A stretch of 64,000 bases of DNA from Methylobacterium sp. J-070 (GCF_022829385.1 NZ_JAKSXX010000038.1:1-64000), one strand, 5' to 3'. Shown: positions 48,496 through 57,994, counted from the first letter of the stretch. A program made the numbers and translations. Notes: generated by a model from the letters alone, not told the origin.

Positions 48496-49389
48496 TCACG
48501 ATCGGCCGATCAACTCCAAAATGGCGGCCGTCACCGCGGCAGGATCCTCTCGCGACAATATGTGCCCGGCTGCGTCGATGATCCGACGCTCGTAGGGACC
48601 GGTGAAGTACGCGTCATGCGCCTTGGAGTCGTCCGGCGGCTTGCAACCGTCAGTGCCCCCGTGCAGGACGATACTCGGCACCGCTATCCTTGGACGTTCG
48701 GCCAGCTTTCGCTCGATCGAAGCGAACTTATCGCTTCCGGGTGCCAATCGGTATCGATGCCTATAACAGTGAAGCACAACGTCAACGAAATGGATATTGT
48801 CGAAAGATCGACTCGTTTCGATGTATTGATCGTCGGTGAAGCGCAAATTGGGCGACCAGAGTTGCCATAGCAATTTACAGAGTTCATGCCGGTTTTCGGT
48901 CAATCCCTGTGCGCCGCGCTCTGTTCCGAAGTACCATTGATACCAAAATCGGAATTCCTGCTTGGGATGGGCGGGCCGGTGCGCGCTTGCGATGTCTTGG
49001 ATGTGGTATCCGCCGATGGAGACTAGCCAACGGACGCGCTCCGGCCACAGCGCGGCCGCGATGCAGGCGGCACGCCCGCCCCAATCGTATCCGACCAGAC
49101 CTGCTTGCTCTATGCCGAGGGCGTCGATGAGGTCGAGCAAGTCCTTGCCCAAGGCCGCCTGTTGACCGCTATGGTCGGCATTACCCTCGAGAAAACGAGT
49201 GTGGCCGTAGCCGCGCAGGTAAGGCGCTATGGTCCGGATGCCCGTTCCCGCGAGCCGCTCGACGATTCCGTCCCAAGTGCGCGGATCGTCCGGGAACCCA
49301 TGAAGGAAAACCACGGGGAAACCGTGCGGCGGTCCCGACTCCTCGTATGCGATCTCCAATTCCGCGGTTCGGCACATCCTCAGTTGCAT
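48496..49389 (-). CDS. alpha/beta hydrolase, epoxide hydrolase/dehalogenase-like
   Basis: A 297-aa protein with FLHGFPDDPRTWD (oxyanion), nucleophile Asp102 in VGYDWGGRAA and a late His in AAGHILSRED. Asp as nucleophile indicates epoxide hydrolase or haloalkane-dehalogenase chemistry rather than esterase. The cap domain is Trp/Tyr/Phe-rich (FRFWYQWYFGTERG). Its position beside fosX is notable because fosfomycin is itself an epoxide. It is 167 bp upstream of fosX in the same direction. Confidence 0.85.
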   Translation of the reverse strand: MQLRMCRTAELEIAYEESGPPHGFPVVFLHGFPDDPRTWDGIVERLAGTGIRTIAPYLRGYGHTRFLEGNADHSGQQAALGKDLLDLIDALGIEQAGLVGYDWGGRAACIAAALWPERVRWLVSIGGYHIQDIASAHRPAHPKQEFRFWYQWYFGTERGAQGLTENRHELCKLLWQLWSPNLRFTDDQYIETSRSFDNIHFVDVVLHCYRHRYRLAPGSDKFASIERKLAERPRIAVPSIVLHGGTDGCKPPDDSKAHDAYFTGPYERRIIDAAGHILSREDPAAVTAAILELIGRS

Positions 49390-49711
49390 GGTCTCGTTTC
49401 CCTGGTGGGGCGGCAACGTACGACCGCGGCTCGCTCAATCTCGTGGACGGGCGGACCGCGGCCGTCATCCGCGCCGTCGTCGGCGGGGCGGCCCTCCCGA
49501 CGAATGCGGTGCCGACGTTCGTTGCGCGGGCTCTCGGGTTCCCCGTTCGGCTTGTGCGGATGTCGACCGGGCACGAAGGCGGCGAAATCCGGCGCCTGCC
49601 TCCGTGACGGAAAAGCCGGGAGCGTCGACGTGACGAGCGGCTGACTAGGCCTTCGATGTGGAGGCCAGCCGTTCGGGTCGATTCGCTCCCCGCCGGCTCG
49701 CCAGATCGAGT
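49390..49711. other. intergenic region within the phosphonate block
   Basis: About 320 bp between the aldehyde dehydrogenase and hydrolase genes. Plus-strand ORFs here lack ribosome sites or known domains. It could hold a separate promoter for the hydrolase-fosX-reductase trio; none is obvious. Confidence 0.35.
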
Positions 49712-51163
49712 TCACCAGCGCATGTTGATGTTCTTGGTCTGGGTGTAGCTGAGCATCTCGTCGAAGCATTCTTCCTCGCCAAGACCGCTCTGCTTCCATC
49801 CTCCGTAAGGCGAGCCCAGGTAGCGACCCGTCGAGTTGATCCAAACGTAGCCTGCTTCGATCCGCTCGGCGGTCTCCATAGCCTTTGCGAGGTCGTTGGT
49901 GACGATCGCGGCGGTCAAGCCGTATTCGAGCCCGTTTGCCGTGGCGAGCATGTCCTCGTAATCGCCCCACGGCATGATCGACATGACCGGTCCGAAGATC
50001 TCCTCTCGGCCGATCCTCATGCTCGGCGTGACGTTGTCGAAAACTGTGGGTGCGATGAAGAAGCCGCGCTGGAGGTCCGGGTTGCTCGGCCTGCCACCGC
50101 CCGTGAGGAGCTTCGCGCCCTCAGACTTTGCCGACTCGATGAAGTCCATGATCCGGTCGAACTGCCGCTCGGATACGATCGGGCCGACGTCGTTCTCCCT
50201 CAGCCACGGAGCGCCAATGGGGAGGGCCTCGGCGAGCTTCACGATTTCTTCGGCGACCGCTTCGTGGAGCGAGGCATGCACGAGCACGCGTGAGGTCGAA
50301 CTGCAGGATTGACCCTGCCGGTTCATATTCATGCCCTTGATCGCCGCCGCTGCCGCCTTCTTGGGATCGGAGTCGGGGAAGATGATGATCGGGTTCTTGC
50401 CCCCGAGCTCCAGGCTCACCCGCTTCAGACCGGCAGCGGCCTCGCGCGCGATCGCGCGGCCCGTCGCGACCGAACCGACCAAGCCGATGCGCTGAACGTC
50501 GCGATGACGCACCAGGGCTGACCCTGTGACAGCGTCGCCCGTGATGACGTTCACGACGCCAGCCGGGAAGATGCCCTCGCACAACTCGCCGAGGCGAAGG
50601 CTTGAGAGAGGCGCCTGTTCCGAGCCCTTGATGACTACGCAGTTGCCGGCAGCCAGCGGCGCCGCCGCCTTCTCCGCACAGAACCGGAAGGGATGGTTGA
50701 ACGGGTTGATCTTCGCCACGACCCCGTAAGGTTGGCGACGCGTGAGGTTGAGGTGGCGTGGCCCTTGGGTCGAAGTATCTCCTTTGATCTCGGTAATAAG
50801 ACCTGCGAAATATCGCAGCGTGTCCGAGGTCCACGTCATGTCGCCACGCATGCCCACGATGGCGTTGCCGGAGTCGACTGCGTCCATCAAGGCGAGTTCA
50901 TCTGCGTGCTCCTCGATGCGTTTGGCGAGGAGTTCGAGGCAACGCGCGCGCTCCTTCGGCGTCACGCGCGACCATTCGCGGAAGCCATCCTTGGCTGCGG
51001 CGACCGTTCGGTCGACGTCCGCCTCGGTCGCGAAAGGCACATCGCCGAGATTGTCCTTGTTGGAGGGATTGATCGTAGTGAAGCTCCTGCCCTCGGCCGG
51101 GTCAACCCATCGGCCGCCAACGAAGAGGCCGCGCGGTTTGAAGTTGAGTTGAGGTGTGTTCAT
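49712..51163 (-). CDS. NAD(P)-dependent aldehyde dehydrogenase
   Basis: A 483-aa ALDH-superfamily enzyme with catalytic Cys in NRQGQSCSSTSR, Glu in VSLELGGKNPIIIF, the Asn in AKINPFNHPFRF and the end motif GGWKQSGLGEEECFDEMLSYTQTKNI. Similar to betaine/aminobutyraldehyde-type ALDHs. It is the second ALDH of this cluster besides PhnY, suggesting a further aldehyde intermediate, perhaps a hydroxylated or C3 phosphono-aldehyde (inference). It follows the OPA transporter gene in the same direction. Confidence 0.9.
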   Translation of the reverse strand: MNTPQLNFKPRGLFVGGRWVDPAEGRSFTTINPSNKDNLGDVPFATEADVDRTVAAAKDGFREWSRVTPKERARCLELLAKRIEEHADELALMDAVDSGNAIVGMRGDMTWTSDTLRYFAGLITEIKGDTSTQGPRHLNLTRRQPYGVVAKINPFNHPFRFCAEKAAAPLAAGNCVVIKGSEQAPLSSLRLGELCEGIFPAGVVNVITGDAVTGSALVRHRDVQRIGLVGSVATGRAIAREAAAGLKRVSLELGGKNPIIIFPDSDPKKAAAAAIKGMNMNRQGQSCSSTSRVLVHASLHEAVAEEIVKLAEALPIGAPWLRENDVGPIVSERQFDRIMDFIESAKSEGAKLLTGGGRPSNPDLQRGFFIAPTVFDNVTPSMRIGREEIFGPVMSIMPWGDYEDMLATANGLEYGLTAAIVTNDLAKAMETAERIEAGYVWINSTGRYLGSPYGGWKQSGLGEEECFDEMLSYTQTKNINMRW

Positions 51164-51274
51164 CGTTTAGACCTTCTGGCTTGATAGCGACTTGACGTTC
51201 GAGGCATTGCCGTCGGCCGCCCGAGCGGCAGCGTACCGGTAAGCTTTTGGATCGCCCGGTTCGGGCAGGCCTGT

Positions 51275-52576
51275 TCAGCGCCGTATGAACAGGGCCACCA
51301 CCGCGCTCGCCGCGCTCGCCGAGGCGACGATGAGGAACACCAACGACGTGTCGTGGTGCGTATCCATGAAGGCACCGATCAGCGGCTCGCCCAAACCCGC
51401 GAACAGGTAGGCGAAAAAATTCATCACGCCGGTTGCGGTGCCGGCCCGCTTACGGCCGACCAAGTCCGGGCACAGCGCCCAGAACGAAGTCTGCGGGCCG
51501 TAGACAAAAAACCCGCAGAGGAAGAGGACCGCGACGCCAAGATAGACCTCAGTCGTCGGTATCGTGTACATGTAAAGCGACGACACGGCCGCGAGGCCCA
51601 TGTAAAGCGCGATGGCGAGGTAGCGCTTCGAGTTGAATAGTCGGTCCGAGACCCATCCGTTGGTAGCCGCTCCGATGGCCATGCCGACCGGCAGCGCGAC
51701 GCTGATCCATCTGGGATCGATGGCCGCTGTTTGAGTGCTCGCTTTGGTCCAGTTCGCGCCCAGGAAATGGACGGGTACCCAGACGATCAGGCCGTAGCGC
51801 GCCGAGTTCTGGAAGCCAATGGCCAAGCCGCCGATCAGCAGGCGCCAGTTCTTAAGAACGGCTTTGTATCGCTGGAAAGATGTTTCGTCGTCGGCGACAT
51901 AGTCCTCTGCCTGATCTACCGCGTCATCGTGCGGTGAAGCGAAGCCCATATCCTCGGGACGCTCACGGGCGACGAGGTAGAATGTTATGCCGCCGACCAG
52001 GAGCAGGAGCACCGGGATGCGGAAGATCCAGCGCCAATCTAGATGTAGATACTGTACGACGATCAACGAGGTAACGAACGAGAGTACCGAGGCCATTCCG
52101 GCTGCGAACGTATAGCAGCCGAAGACCGTGCCGCGTTCGTGCCGCCCCCACCAGTTCGACAGCAGCCGGCTGCCTGCAGCCCAGCCCATAGCCTGGAAGT
52201 AGCCATTGACCGTCCACAACGCTCCCAGGGAGAAGACTCCCGTCGCGAAGCTGACCATCCAGTTCATGGCGCAGGACAGGATCGCGCCGGTACTCATCAC
52301 TCGCCGGCCGCCGAACTTGTCGGCCAGGTTGCCGTTGATCGCTTGACCTACGGCATAACCCCATAGCAAGCCTGCACTGACCCAGCCTAGGGTCTCTTTG
52401 GTGACGCCGAATTCGGCTTGGATGCCTGGAATGGCGAAGCCAAAAGTCTGCCGGCCCGTATAGAAAAAGAAGTAGCAAAACATCGCCGCCAACAGCATAC
52501 GCCATTGCGCGCGACGGAATGAGGTCTTGGCTCGGCTTTCGGCATAGCCAGTCACGCCCACTTGCGCGGTGCTCAT
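51275..52576 (-). CDS. MFS transporter of the GlpT/UhpT organophosphate:Pi antiporter type
   Basis: A 433-aa protein with about 12 TM segments. Features of the OPA family are FFYTGRQTFGFAIPGIQAEFGVTKETLGWVSAGLLWGYAVGQAINGNLADKFGGRRVM, then YFQAMGWAAGSRLLSNWW and GPQTSFWALCPDLVGRKRAGTATGVMNFFAYLFAG. OPA carriers exchange phosphate esters for phosphate, and GlpT itself also imports fosfomycin and phosphonates. Between phnY and ALDH it is the obvious phosphonate importer. GGGAGGGA precedes ATG 52576. Confidence 0.85.
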   Translation of the reverse strand: MSTAQVGVTGYAESRAKTSFRRAQWRMLLAAMFCYFFFYTGRQTFGFAIPGIQAEFGVTKETLGWVSAGLLWGYAVGQAINGNLADKFGGRRVMSTGAILSCAMNWMVSFATGVFSLGALWTVNGYFQAMGWAAGSRLLSNWWGRHERGTVFGCYTFAAGMASVLSFVTSLIVVQYLHLDWRWIFRIPVLLLLVGGITFYLVARERPEDMGFASPHDDAVDQAEDYVADDETSFQRYKAVLKNWRLLIGGLAIGFQNSARYGLIVWVPVHFLGANWTKASTQTAAIDPRWISVALPVGMAIGAATNGWVSDRLFNSKRYLAIALYMGLAAVSSLYMYTIPTTEVYLGVAVLFLCGFFVYGPQTSFWALCPDLVGRKRAGTATGVMNFFAYLFAGLGEPLIGAFMDTHHDTSLVFLIVASASAASAVVALFIRR

Positions 52577-52663
52577 CGTAGTTCCCTCCCAGGGAGCTGT
52601 GATAAAAATGTTTTTGGGCAGCGAGGATGTTATGTTTATTCGCTTACCCAAATAATTCTCAGT

Positions 52664-54115
52664 TCATTGATGCCACGGTATTGACCATGTTCTGACATCG
52701 GTGAAACTTTTCATGGCCTCGACGACACCCTCCTTGTAGCCAAGCCCCGAATCCTTGATCCCGCCGAACGGCGACATCTCGATCCGATAGCCTGGAACCT
52801 CCCAGATGTTGACGGTGCCGACCTCAAGCTCAGCGACGAAGCGGCTGACGTAGTCGAGGCGGTTGGTGCACACGCCTGAGGACAGCCCATAAGCGGTCGA
52901 GTTCGAGATGCGGATCACCTCGGCGATATCGTCGGGGCAGCGGACGAGCGGGATGACCGGGCCGAACGTCTCCTGGTGCACCAACTCGCAGTCATCGGGG
53001 ATCCGATCCACGACCGTCGGGTGGAACAGCGCCCCCTCTGCGCGCTTCCCATGGAGGACCTCCGCGCCCTTCGACACGGCATCGTCCACCCGCGCCTGGA
53101 AGAGCGCGGCCGAGCGCGCGTTAATTACCGTGCCGACATCCGTCTCCGGATTGGCTGGGTCGCCGCACTTCAGACGCTTCGCTTTCTCGACGACCAATTT
53201 CGAAAAGGCGTCCGCGACACTGTCCACAACGAGGATGCGCTTGACCGCCGTGCAGCGTTGTCCCGAGTTTTTCGTAGCTCCGATCACCGCGAGTTCGGCC
53301 GCCCGGTCGAGGTCAGCGTCCTCCATGACGATCAGCGGGTCGTTGCCGCCTAACTCCAGTACGATGCGCTTATAGCCAGCCGTGCTCGCGATGTGCTTAC
53401 CCACCCGCACCGAGCCCGTGAAGGTCACCAGATCCGCGTCCGGATCGGTGATCATCGCGTCGCCCATTGTGGACGGGTTGCCCGTGACTACCGAGAGCAT
53501 CTCCGGCGGCAGGCCAGCCTCGTACAGCACGTCGGCGAGCGCCAGCGCCGTCAGCGGCGTGAGTTCCGTCGGCTTGAGCACCGTGCGGTTGTTGGTGGCG
53601 ATGGCCGGCGCGAGTTTGTGACTGACCATGTTGAGCGGGTGGTTGAACGGTGTGATAGCGGAGATCACCCCGAGCAGCGGCAGGCGCGTCGTGTAGATCT
53701 TGCGCGCTTTGCCGTTGGGCGAGACGTCGCACGAGTAGATCTCGCCATCGTCCTTGATCGTCAGCTGAGCGGCGAAAGACCAGACGTCGTAGGCGCGGCT
53801 CGCTTCGTAGAGCGCGTCCTTCCAGCACAGGCCAGATTCGGCGGTGATGAGCGCCGCGAACGTCTCCTTGCGATCGCGCAGCAACTCGGCGGTGCGCTGC
53901 AGGATCTGTTGGCGTTCGTACCGCGTCAGTTTCGGCTTGAACGCGCGTGCCTTGGCGAAGGCCTCGCGCACGTGCTCGGGGCGCGCGGCCGGCACGAGGC
54001 CGACGAGGCTGCCGTCATAGGGGTTGCGGACCTCGACCTGGTCGGTGGTGTCGACCAGCTTGCCGGCGACCCGCATGGTCTCGTGCCGAACAGGCGGCTT
54101 GACATTGACGTTCAT
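52664..54115 (-). CDS. phnY: phosphonoacetaldehyde dehydrogenase
   Basis: This 483-aa ALDH-superfamily protein has Cys in [13 protein letters not shown], Glu in [14 protein letters not shown] and Asn in [26 protein letters not shown]. The C-terminus [36 protein letters not shown] is that of phosphonoacetaldehyde dehydrogenases. It oxidises phosphonoacetaldehyde to phosphonoacetate with NAD+. It lies 4 bp behind phnA. Identification rests on sequence features and on the phnA neighbour. Confidence 0.88.
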   Translation of the reverse strand: MNVNVKPPVRHETMRVAGKLVDTTDQVEVRNPYDGSLVGLVPAARPEHVREAFAKARAFKPKLTRYERQQILQRTAELLRDRKETFAALITAESGLCWKDALYEASRAYDVWSFAAQLTIKDDGEIYSCDVSPNGKARKIYTTRLPLLGVISAITPFNHPLNMVSHKLAPAIATNNRTVLKPTELTPLTALALADVLYEAGLPPEMLSVVTGNPSTMGDAMITDPDADLVTFTGSVRVGKHIASTAGYKRIVLELGGNDPLIVMEDADLDRAAELAVIGATKNSGQRCTAVKRILVVDSVADAFSKLVVEKAKRLKCGDPANPETDVGTVINARSAALFQARVDDAVSKGAEVLHGKRAEGALFHPTVVDRIPDDCELVHQETFGPVIPLVRCPDDIAEVIRISNSTAYGLSSGVCTNRLDYVSRFVAELEVGTVNIWEVPGYRIEMSPFGGIKDSGLGYKEGVVEAMKSFTDVRTWSIPWHQ

Positions 54116-54119
54116 GAGT

Positions 54120-55370
54120 TCACCGAACGAGGTTCAAGGCGACGTCGAAGACATCGAAGTTGCGCAGCTTCCGCCCCGCGGGAACCTCGATCTTGCGATT
54201 GGCGATCATCGGCACCTTCTGTTCCGTCAGGCCGCCGTGTGAGCGTAGAGGCTCGGTCAGGCCGGATAGATCGTGCCGAGCAGCGGTCGTGCCGATCACG
54301 TTGTGTTTACCCGACAGCACCACGACGTCGCCGATCCGGTCGGCTGGCAGTTCGAACAGATGACAGGCTTCCTCATTGGAGATGACCATCGTGATCCCGT
54401 CGACTTTCTTGACGAGGTCGATCACAGCGTCGCGCTTGTCATGCTCGACGTAGACGGTGGCGAAGGAGCCGAGCGAGCCGTGGTGGGCGACGTAGGGATC
54501 GGTGATCGGCAGGAGGACGCGCGTGGTTCCGGCACCGAGCGTCTCGTCCAGGATCTCCTGCAGATAGATCACGTTCGGCCGTCCGTTCGGGAGATACTTG
54601 TCGTTCATGCCGTGATCGGCCGTCATCACGAGCGTGCAACCCGCGGCATCCAGTTCGCCGACATAGCGATCCAACATGGCGTAGAAGCTATTGGCCAGCT
54701 CTGAACCCGGTGCCGCCTTATGTTGCACGTAGTCGGTGGTCGACAGGTACATCACATCCGGGCGGAAGCTTTTCAGTATCTTTACGCCGGCGGCGAAGAC
54801 AAATTCCGACAGATCTGCCGAGTAAACTTCCGGCAGCGGCAAGCCGACAAAGTCGAGCACGTCGTCGATGCCGTTCTCGGCCTTGTTGGCCTTATCAGCC
54901 TTCTCGGACGAGAAGGCGATCGCGGTGCCGCTCGTGAAGTCGAGACCCTTGCCGAGCAGAGTGCGCAGCTTGTCCTTGGCGGTCACCATCGCGACCTTCA
55001 TGCCCGCCTTCTGGAACTCGGCCAGGATGGTCGGCGCGCGCAGGAAGCGTGCGTCGTTCATCATCACCTCGACGCCCGCTTCGCGGTCGTAGAAGTAGTT
55101 GCCGGCGATGCCGTGGACCGACGGCGGTCGTCCGGTAATGACCGAGAGGTTGTTTGGGTTGGTGAAGCTCGGGATGACCGCGGAAGCCGTTGTGTTCGCG
55201 CCGGTGCTCATCAAACGGTCGAGGTTTGGGGCAAGCCCTTTCTCAATCGCGGCCTCGATGTAGCCGGGCTCCGAACCGTCGATGAGCATGACCACGACAG
55301 GCTGGGTCGGTCGGCGATAGGGCCGGCCGTTGGCGACCACGTCCGCTCCGGGATTGGCATGCATGTTCAT
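54120..55370 (-). CDS. phnA: phosphonoacetate hydrolase
   Basis: A 416-aa alkaline-phosphatase-superfamily enzyme. Metal and nucleophile motifs are Asp31 in [12 protein letters not shown], Thr70 in [28 protein letters not shown], the central [11 protein letters not shown] and [10 protein letters not shown], and a late [14 protein letters not shown]. It cleaves the C-P bond of phosphonoacetate to acetate and phosphate. GGGAGGT precedes ATG 55370. It is between phnY and the iron ADH. Confidence 0.93.
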   Translation of the reverse strand: MNMHANPGADVVANGRPYRRPTQPVVVMLIDGSEPGYIEAAIEKGLAPNLDRLMSTGANTTASAVIPSFTNPNNLSVITGRPPSVHGIAGNYFYDREAGVEVMMNDARFLRAPTILAEFQKAGMKVAMVTAKDKLRTLLGKGLDFTSGTAIAFSSEKADKANKAENGIDDVLDFVGLPLPEVYSADLSEFVFAAGVKILKSFRPDVMYLSTTDYVQHKAAPGSELANSFYAMLDRYVGELDAAGCTLVMTADHGMNDKYLPNGRPNVIYLQEILDETLGAGTTRVLLPITDPYVAHHGSLGSFATVYVEHDKRDAVIDLVKKVDGITMVISNEEACHLFELPADRIGDVVVLSGKHNVIGTTAARHDLSGLTEPLRSHGGLTEQKVPMIANRKIEVPAGRKLRNFDVFDVALNLVR

Positions 55371-55381
55371 GGTGACCTCCC

Positions 55382-56491
55382 TCAAGCCGCTTCGGTCAGG
55401 ACCGCTTCGTGACTGCCGATGAAGTTGCGGCCGCGCTCGCCGACCAACGCATCCTCAATCGCCCCTCGCCAATCCTCGGTTGTGACGCCGTAATCGGTGG
55501 CTCGGGTCGAGACACCGAGGCTCTTGAGGAGGCCTTCGAGTCTGTCCGCCCCGGCTCGGAGATCGGGCCCGAAGATGCGTTCGAGGACCGCGTCGCAGGT
55601 CGGGTCATGGCCGATGACGCTGCGCATCACGGCAGGCAGGCTGAACGAGCAGGCGATCCCATGCACCGTGCCGTGATGGAGGGTCAGGTAGTAGGAAAGA
55701 GAGTGGGCGAGCGCTGTCTTGGTGTTGGAGAAAGCCAAACCCGCGGACAGACTCGCCCGCGCGATCCGGGTACGAAGGCCCAGATCGTCAAGGTGATCGA
55801 CGAGCGCTGGTAGAGCTTCAAGAACCTCGGTCGCCGCGTAGACCGCATGATTGGCGGACACCGGATTGGCGTTAACGTTCCAGATGCTCTCCAGGGCGTG
55901 AGAGAGGGCATCGAGTCCCGTGCTCAGCGTGAGGCCGCGCGGTACGCGCAGTGTCAGCGACGGGTCCAGGATGGCGTGCTCCGGATAGAGTTCGGGACGC
56001 GCCAGCGAGTATTTTTTCTTCGCATCGGTGTCCCAGACAGTCGCCCAGGACGTGACCTCGCTGCCCGTGCCGGAGGTGGTCGGAATCGCGATAATCGGGA
56101 GCCGGCCGAGAGTTTCCGGGCCGGCGCGGCCCTCGAGAAAGGCCTGGACGCGCGAGAAATCCTTTCCGGAAGCAGCGAGCACCTTGGCCGTATCGATGAC
56201 CGAGCCGCCGCCCAATGCGACGATGACCTCGGGCGTGCTGCTCGCCCGGCCGAACTCCGCGCAGTTCCCGCGCAAGCCGTTGAAGCTTGGATTGGGCTCG
56301 ACGTCCCGAACAATCGCGCTGGGGGCGCTGGCGGAACACGCTACCGCCTCGGTAAGTTCATCGAAGTACGGGTTGTCGCTGTAGGTGACCAGGCAGTACC
56401 GCCGTCCGGCCAGCTTTTCCTTTAGGCTCCCAAGAGCCCCTTCGCCAAAGGTAATATTGACGGGATTGACGTATTTCCAGTACATTGGCAT
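55382..56491 (-). CDS. phosphonate-metabolism-associated iron-containing alcohol dehydrogenase
   Basis: A protein of 369 aa. The family start MPMYWKYVNPVNITFGEG is followed by GGGSVIDTAK (NAD), PTTSGTGSEVT and metal ligands in GLDALSHALESIWN and LHHGTVHGIACSFSLP. A family of such ADHs is known next to phosphonate genes, and related enzymes interconvert phosphonoacetaldehyde and 2-hydroxyethylphosphonate. Here it is first in the operon, 12 bp before phnA, and no PhnW transaminase is present. Oxidation of hydroxyethylphosphonate to phosphonoacetaldehyde is the inferred role. Confidence 0.85.
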   Translation of the reverse strand: MPMYWKYVNPVNITFGEGALGSLKEKLAGRRYCLVTYSDNPYFDELTEAVACSASAPSAIVRDVEPNPSFNGLRGNCAEFGRASSTPEVIVALGGGSVIDTAKVLAASGKDFSRVQAFLEGRAGPETLGRLPIIAIPTTSGTGSEVTSWATVWDTDAKKKYSLARPELYPEHAILDPSLTLRVPRGLTLSTGLDALSHALESIWNVNANPVSANHAVYAATEVLEALPALVDHLDDLGLRTRIARASLSAGLAFSNTKTALAHSLSYYLTLHHGTVHGIACSFSLPAVMRSVIGHDPTCDAVLERIFGPDLRAGADRLEGLLKSLGVSTRATDYGVTTEDWRGAIEDALVGERGRNFIGSHEAVLTEAA

Positions 56492-56561
56492 GCCACGCAC
56501 CTCCCAAAATTGTTCTTGCCAGTCAGGAGACGCGTATTTACGTTCGATGTCGAATTGATTG

Positions 56562-56584
56562 TTTTTCTCCTGTCTATAGAAAAA
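56562..56584. promoter_or_regulatory. candidate LysR operator in the phosphonate divergent promoter
   Basis: TTTTTCT (56562-56568) and AGAAAAA (56578-56584) form a perfect 7-bp dyad with 9-bp spacer, followed at 56589 by the LysR start codon without a visible Shine-Dalgarno. The lysR message may be nearly leaderless and self-repressed. Confidence 0.5.
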
Positions 56585-56588
56585 ACCT

Positions 56589-57464
56589 ATGAGGTACACG
56601 CAGCTCCGCGCCTTCCATGCGGTTGCCCAGGCCGGCACCGTCACTGCGGCCGCACAGGCGCTGCACGTGAGCCAGCCGACGCTCACGACACAGATTCGTG
56701 CCTTGGAAGAACACTACGCTGTTGAGCTTTTCGTGCGCACCGGCGGTCGCCTGCACCTCACCGAAGCCGGCCGTCAACTTCAGCAGATCGCACAACGCCT
56801 GTTCGCAGACGAGGCGGAGGCGCGGCACTTCTTGCTGGAAAGTCAGGGGTTACGGACCGGCCACCTCCAGATGGGTGCCGTCGGTCCTTTCCATGCGACT
56901 GAAATGCTGGTCGCGTTCCATGCTCGCTATCCCCAGATCGAGATATCGGTCTCGGTCGGCAACTCGCAACGTGTGCTGCAGGACCTGCTAGAATTCCATA
57001 CCGATGTCGCGGTCCTAGCCTATGTCGAGAACGATCCGCGCTTGTGGGTGTCACAGTATAGCAAGGACGCCATCATCGTTTTTGCGCGTTCGGATCACCC
57101 GCTGCTTCGGCCGGAGCGCACGGGCGTTCGAATTTCCGAACTGCACGGTGTTGCGATGGTCGCGCGCGAGCTCGGGTCGAATACGCGTCGGGCCACCGAC
57201 GCGGCGATGAAGAAGGCCGGCGTTAAGCCGAAGATCATCATGGAGATCGGCAGTCGCGAGGCTGTACGGGAGGCCGTCGCGAGCGGCGTTGGGTTTGGGG
57301 TAGTCTCAAGCGCCGAGTACGTGCCTGATTCTCGTATCGCCTGTCTACCGTTCCTAGATGTCGAGATTTACAACGATTCGAACATTGTTTGCCTGCGGGA
57401 CCGTCGTAATTCCCGACTGATCAAAGCGTTCATCGATTCAGCTCTAGAGAAATCGAAAATATGA
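56589..57464 (+). CDS. LysR-family regulator of phosphonate catabolism
   Basis: A 291-aa protein starting MRYTQLRAFHAVAQAGTVTAAAQALHVSQPTLTTQIRALEEHYAVELF. The effector domain (LQMGAVGPFHATEMLVAFHARYPQIEISVSVGNSQRVLQDL, AIIVFARSDHPL, GSREAVREAVASGVGFGVVS) matches the LysR subgroup associated with aminoethylphosphonate-type clusters. It is divergent from the iron ADH-phnA-phnY operon and probably its activator. Confidence 0.92.
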   Translation: MRYTQLRAFHAVAQAGTVTAAAQALHVSQPTLTTQIRALEEHYAVELFVRTGGRLHLTEAGRQLQQIAQRLFADEAEARHFLLESQGLRTGHLQMGAVGPFHATEMLVAFHARYPQIEISVSVGNSQRVLQDLLEFHTDVAVLAYVENDPRLWVSQYSKDAIIVFARSDHPLLRPERTGVRISELHGVAMVARELGSNTRRATDAAMKKAGVKPKIIMEIGSREAVREAVASGVGFGVVSSAEYVPDSRIACLPFLDVEIYNDSNIVCLRDRRNSRLIKAFIDSALEKSKI

Positions 57465-57582
57465 TGATCTATTGCAATTCTGATCAATGTTCGAGGATTG
57501 CGCTTGTTTTATGAAAATGTTTTATCAATCGATTTTCACGCCGGGACGCACAGCACCGCTTAAGCTTGCATGATAGCTCGTC

Positions 57583-57726
57583 CTATTGGGCAGTCGCCAT
57601 TCGATCTGCCGTCTTGAGTGGCTCTCCATTGAGTTTGGTGGATCGCGCTGCGAGGAAAAAGCGGCGACGCAGAAGGTCGAGCTTGGCCCGGCCGGACATG
57701 AAGCGCTTCAGCAACTTGAGGCGGTT
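57583..57726 (-). pseudogene. ISL3-family transposase C-terminal fragment
   Basis: The minus-strand frame NRLKLLKRFMSGRAKLDLLRRRFFLA, extended to a stop at 57583, resembles the C-terminal VNRLKxLKRxMYGRAxxDLLRxR of ISL3-type transposases. Nothing of the catalytic part remains. It abuts the next fragment without a gap. Confidence 0.6.
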
Positions 57727-57727
57727 G

Positions 57728-57892
57728 GCCGGTGATGCGCAGCACGTTCGTCACGGTGCGCCGACCCGGAACCAGGATCGCGCCGATCAGCAGAAGCTGG
57801 GCATGGCGCCAGGAGCGATGGACGAACAGCGGCGCGAACGCCAGGTTGATCCCGGCGAAGCGGCAGGCAAGGACGGCATGGCGGTGTCTCTT
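57728..57892 (-). pseudogene. N-terminal fragment of an IS701/IS4-like transposase
   Basis: The minus strand reads INLAFAPLFVHRSWRHAQLL, continuing LIGAILVPGRRTVTNVLRITG, which is the conserved N-terminal region of IS701/IS4-like DDE transposases (FxPLF..R.W..A..LL.GA.L.PGRRTV...LR..G). It breaks off exactly where the ISL3-like tail begins, so two different transposons are joined. Confidence 0.6.
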
Positions 57893-57994
57893 GGCGGGGA
57901 CGCCACCAGCCTATTCACCACGCCCGCTTCGTCACCTCAGCTCAATCAACACGCCGGAAATGGCCAAAGTCGAGCTTATACCAACCCTCATTGA

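Noticed and set aside
49347..49607. Plus-strand 86-codon ORF in the gap of the phosphonate block
   Set aside because: Somewhat protein-like but no ribosome site, no family and opposite to all neighbouring genes.
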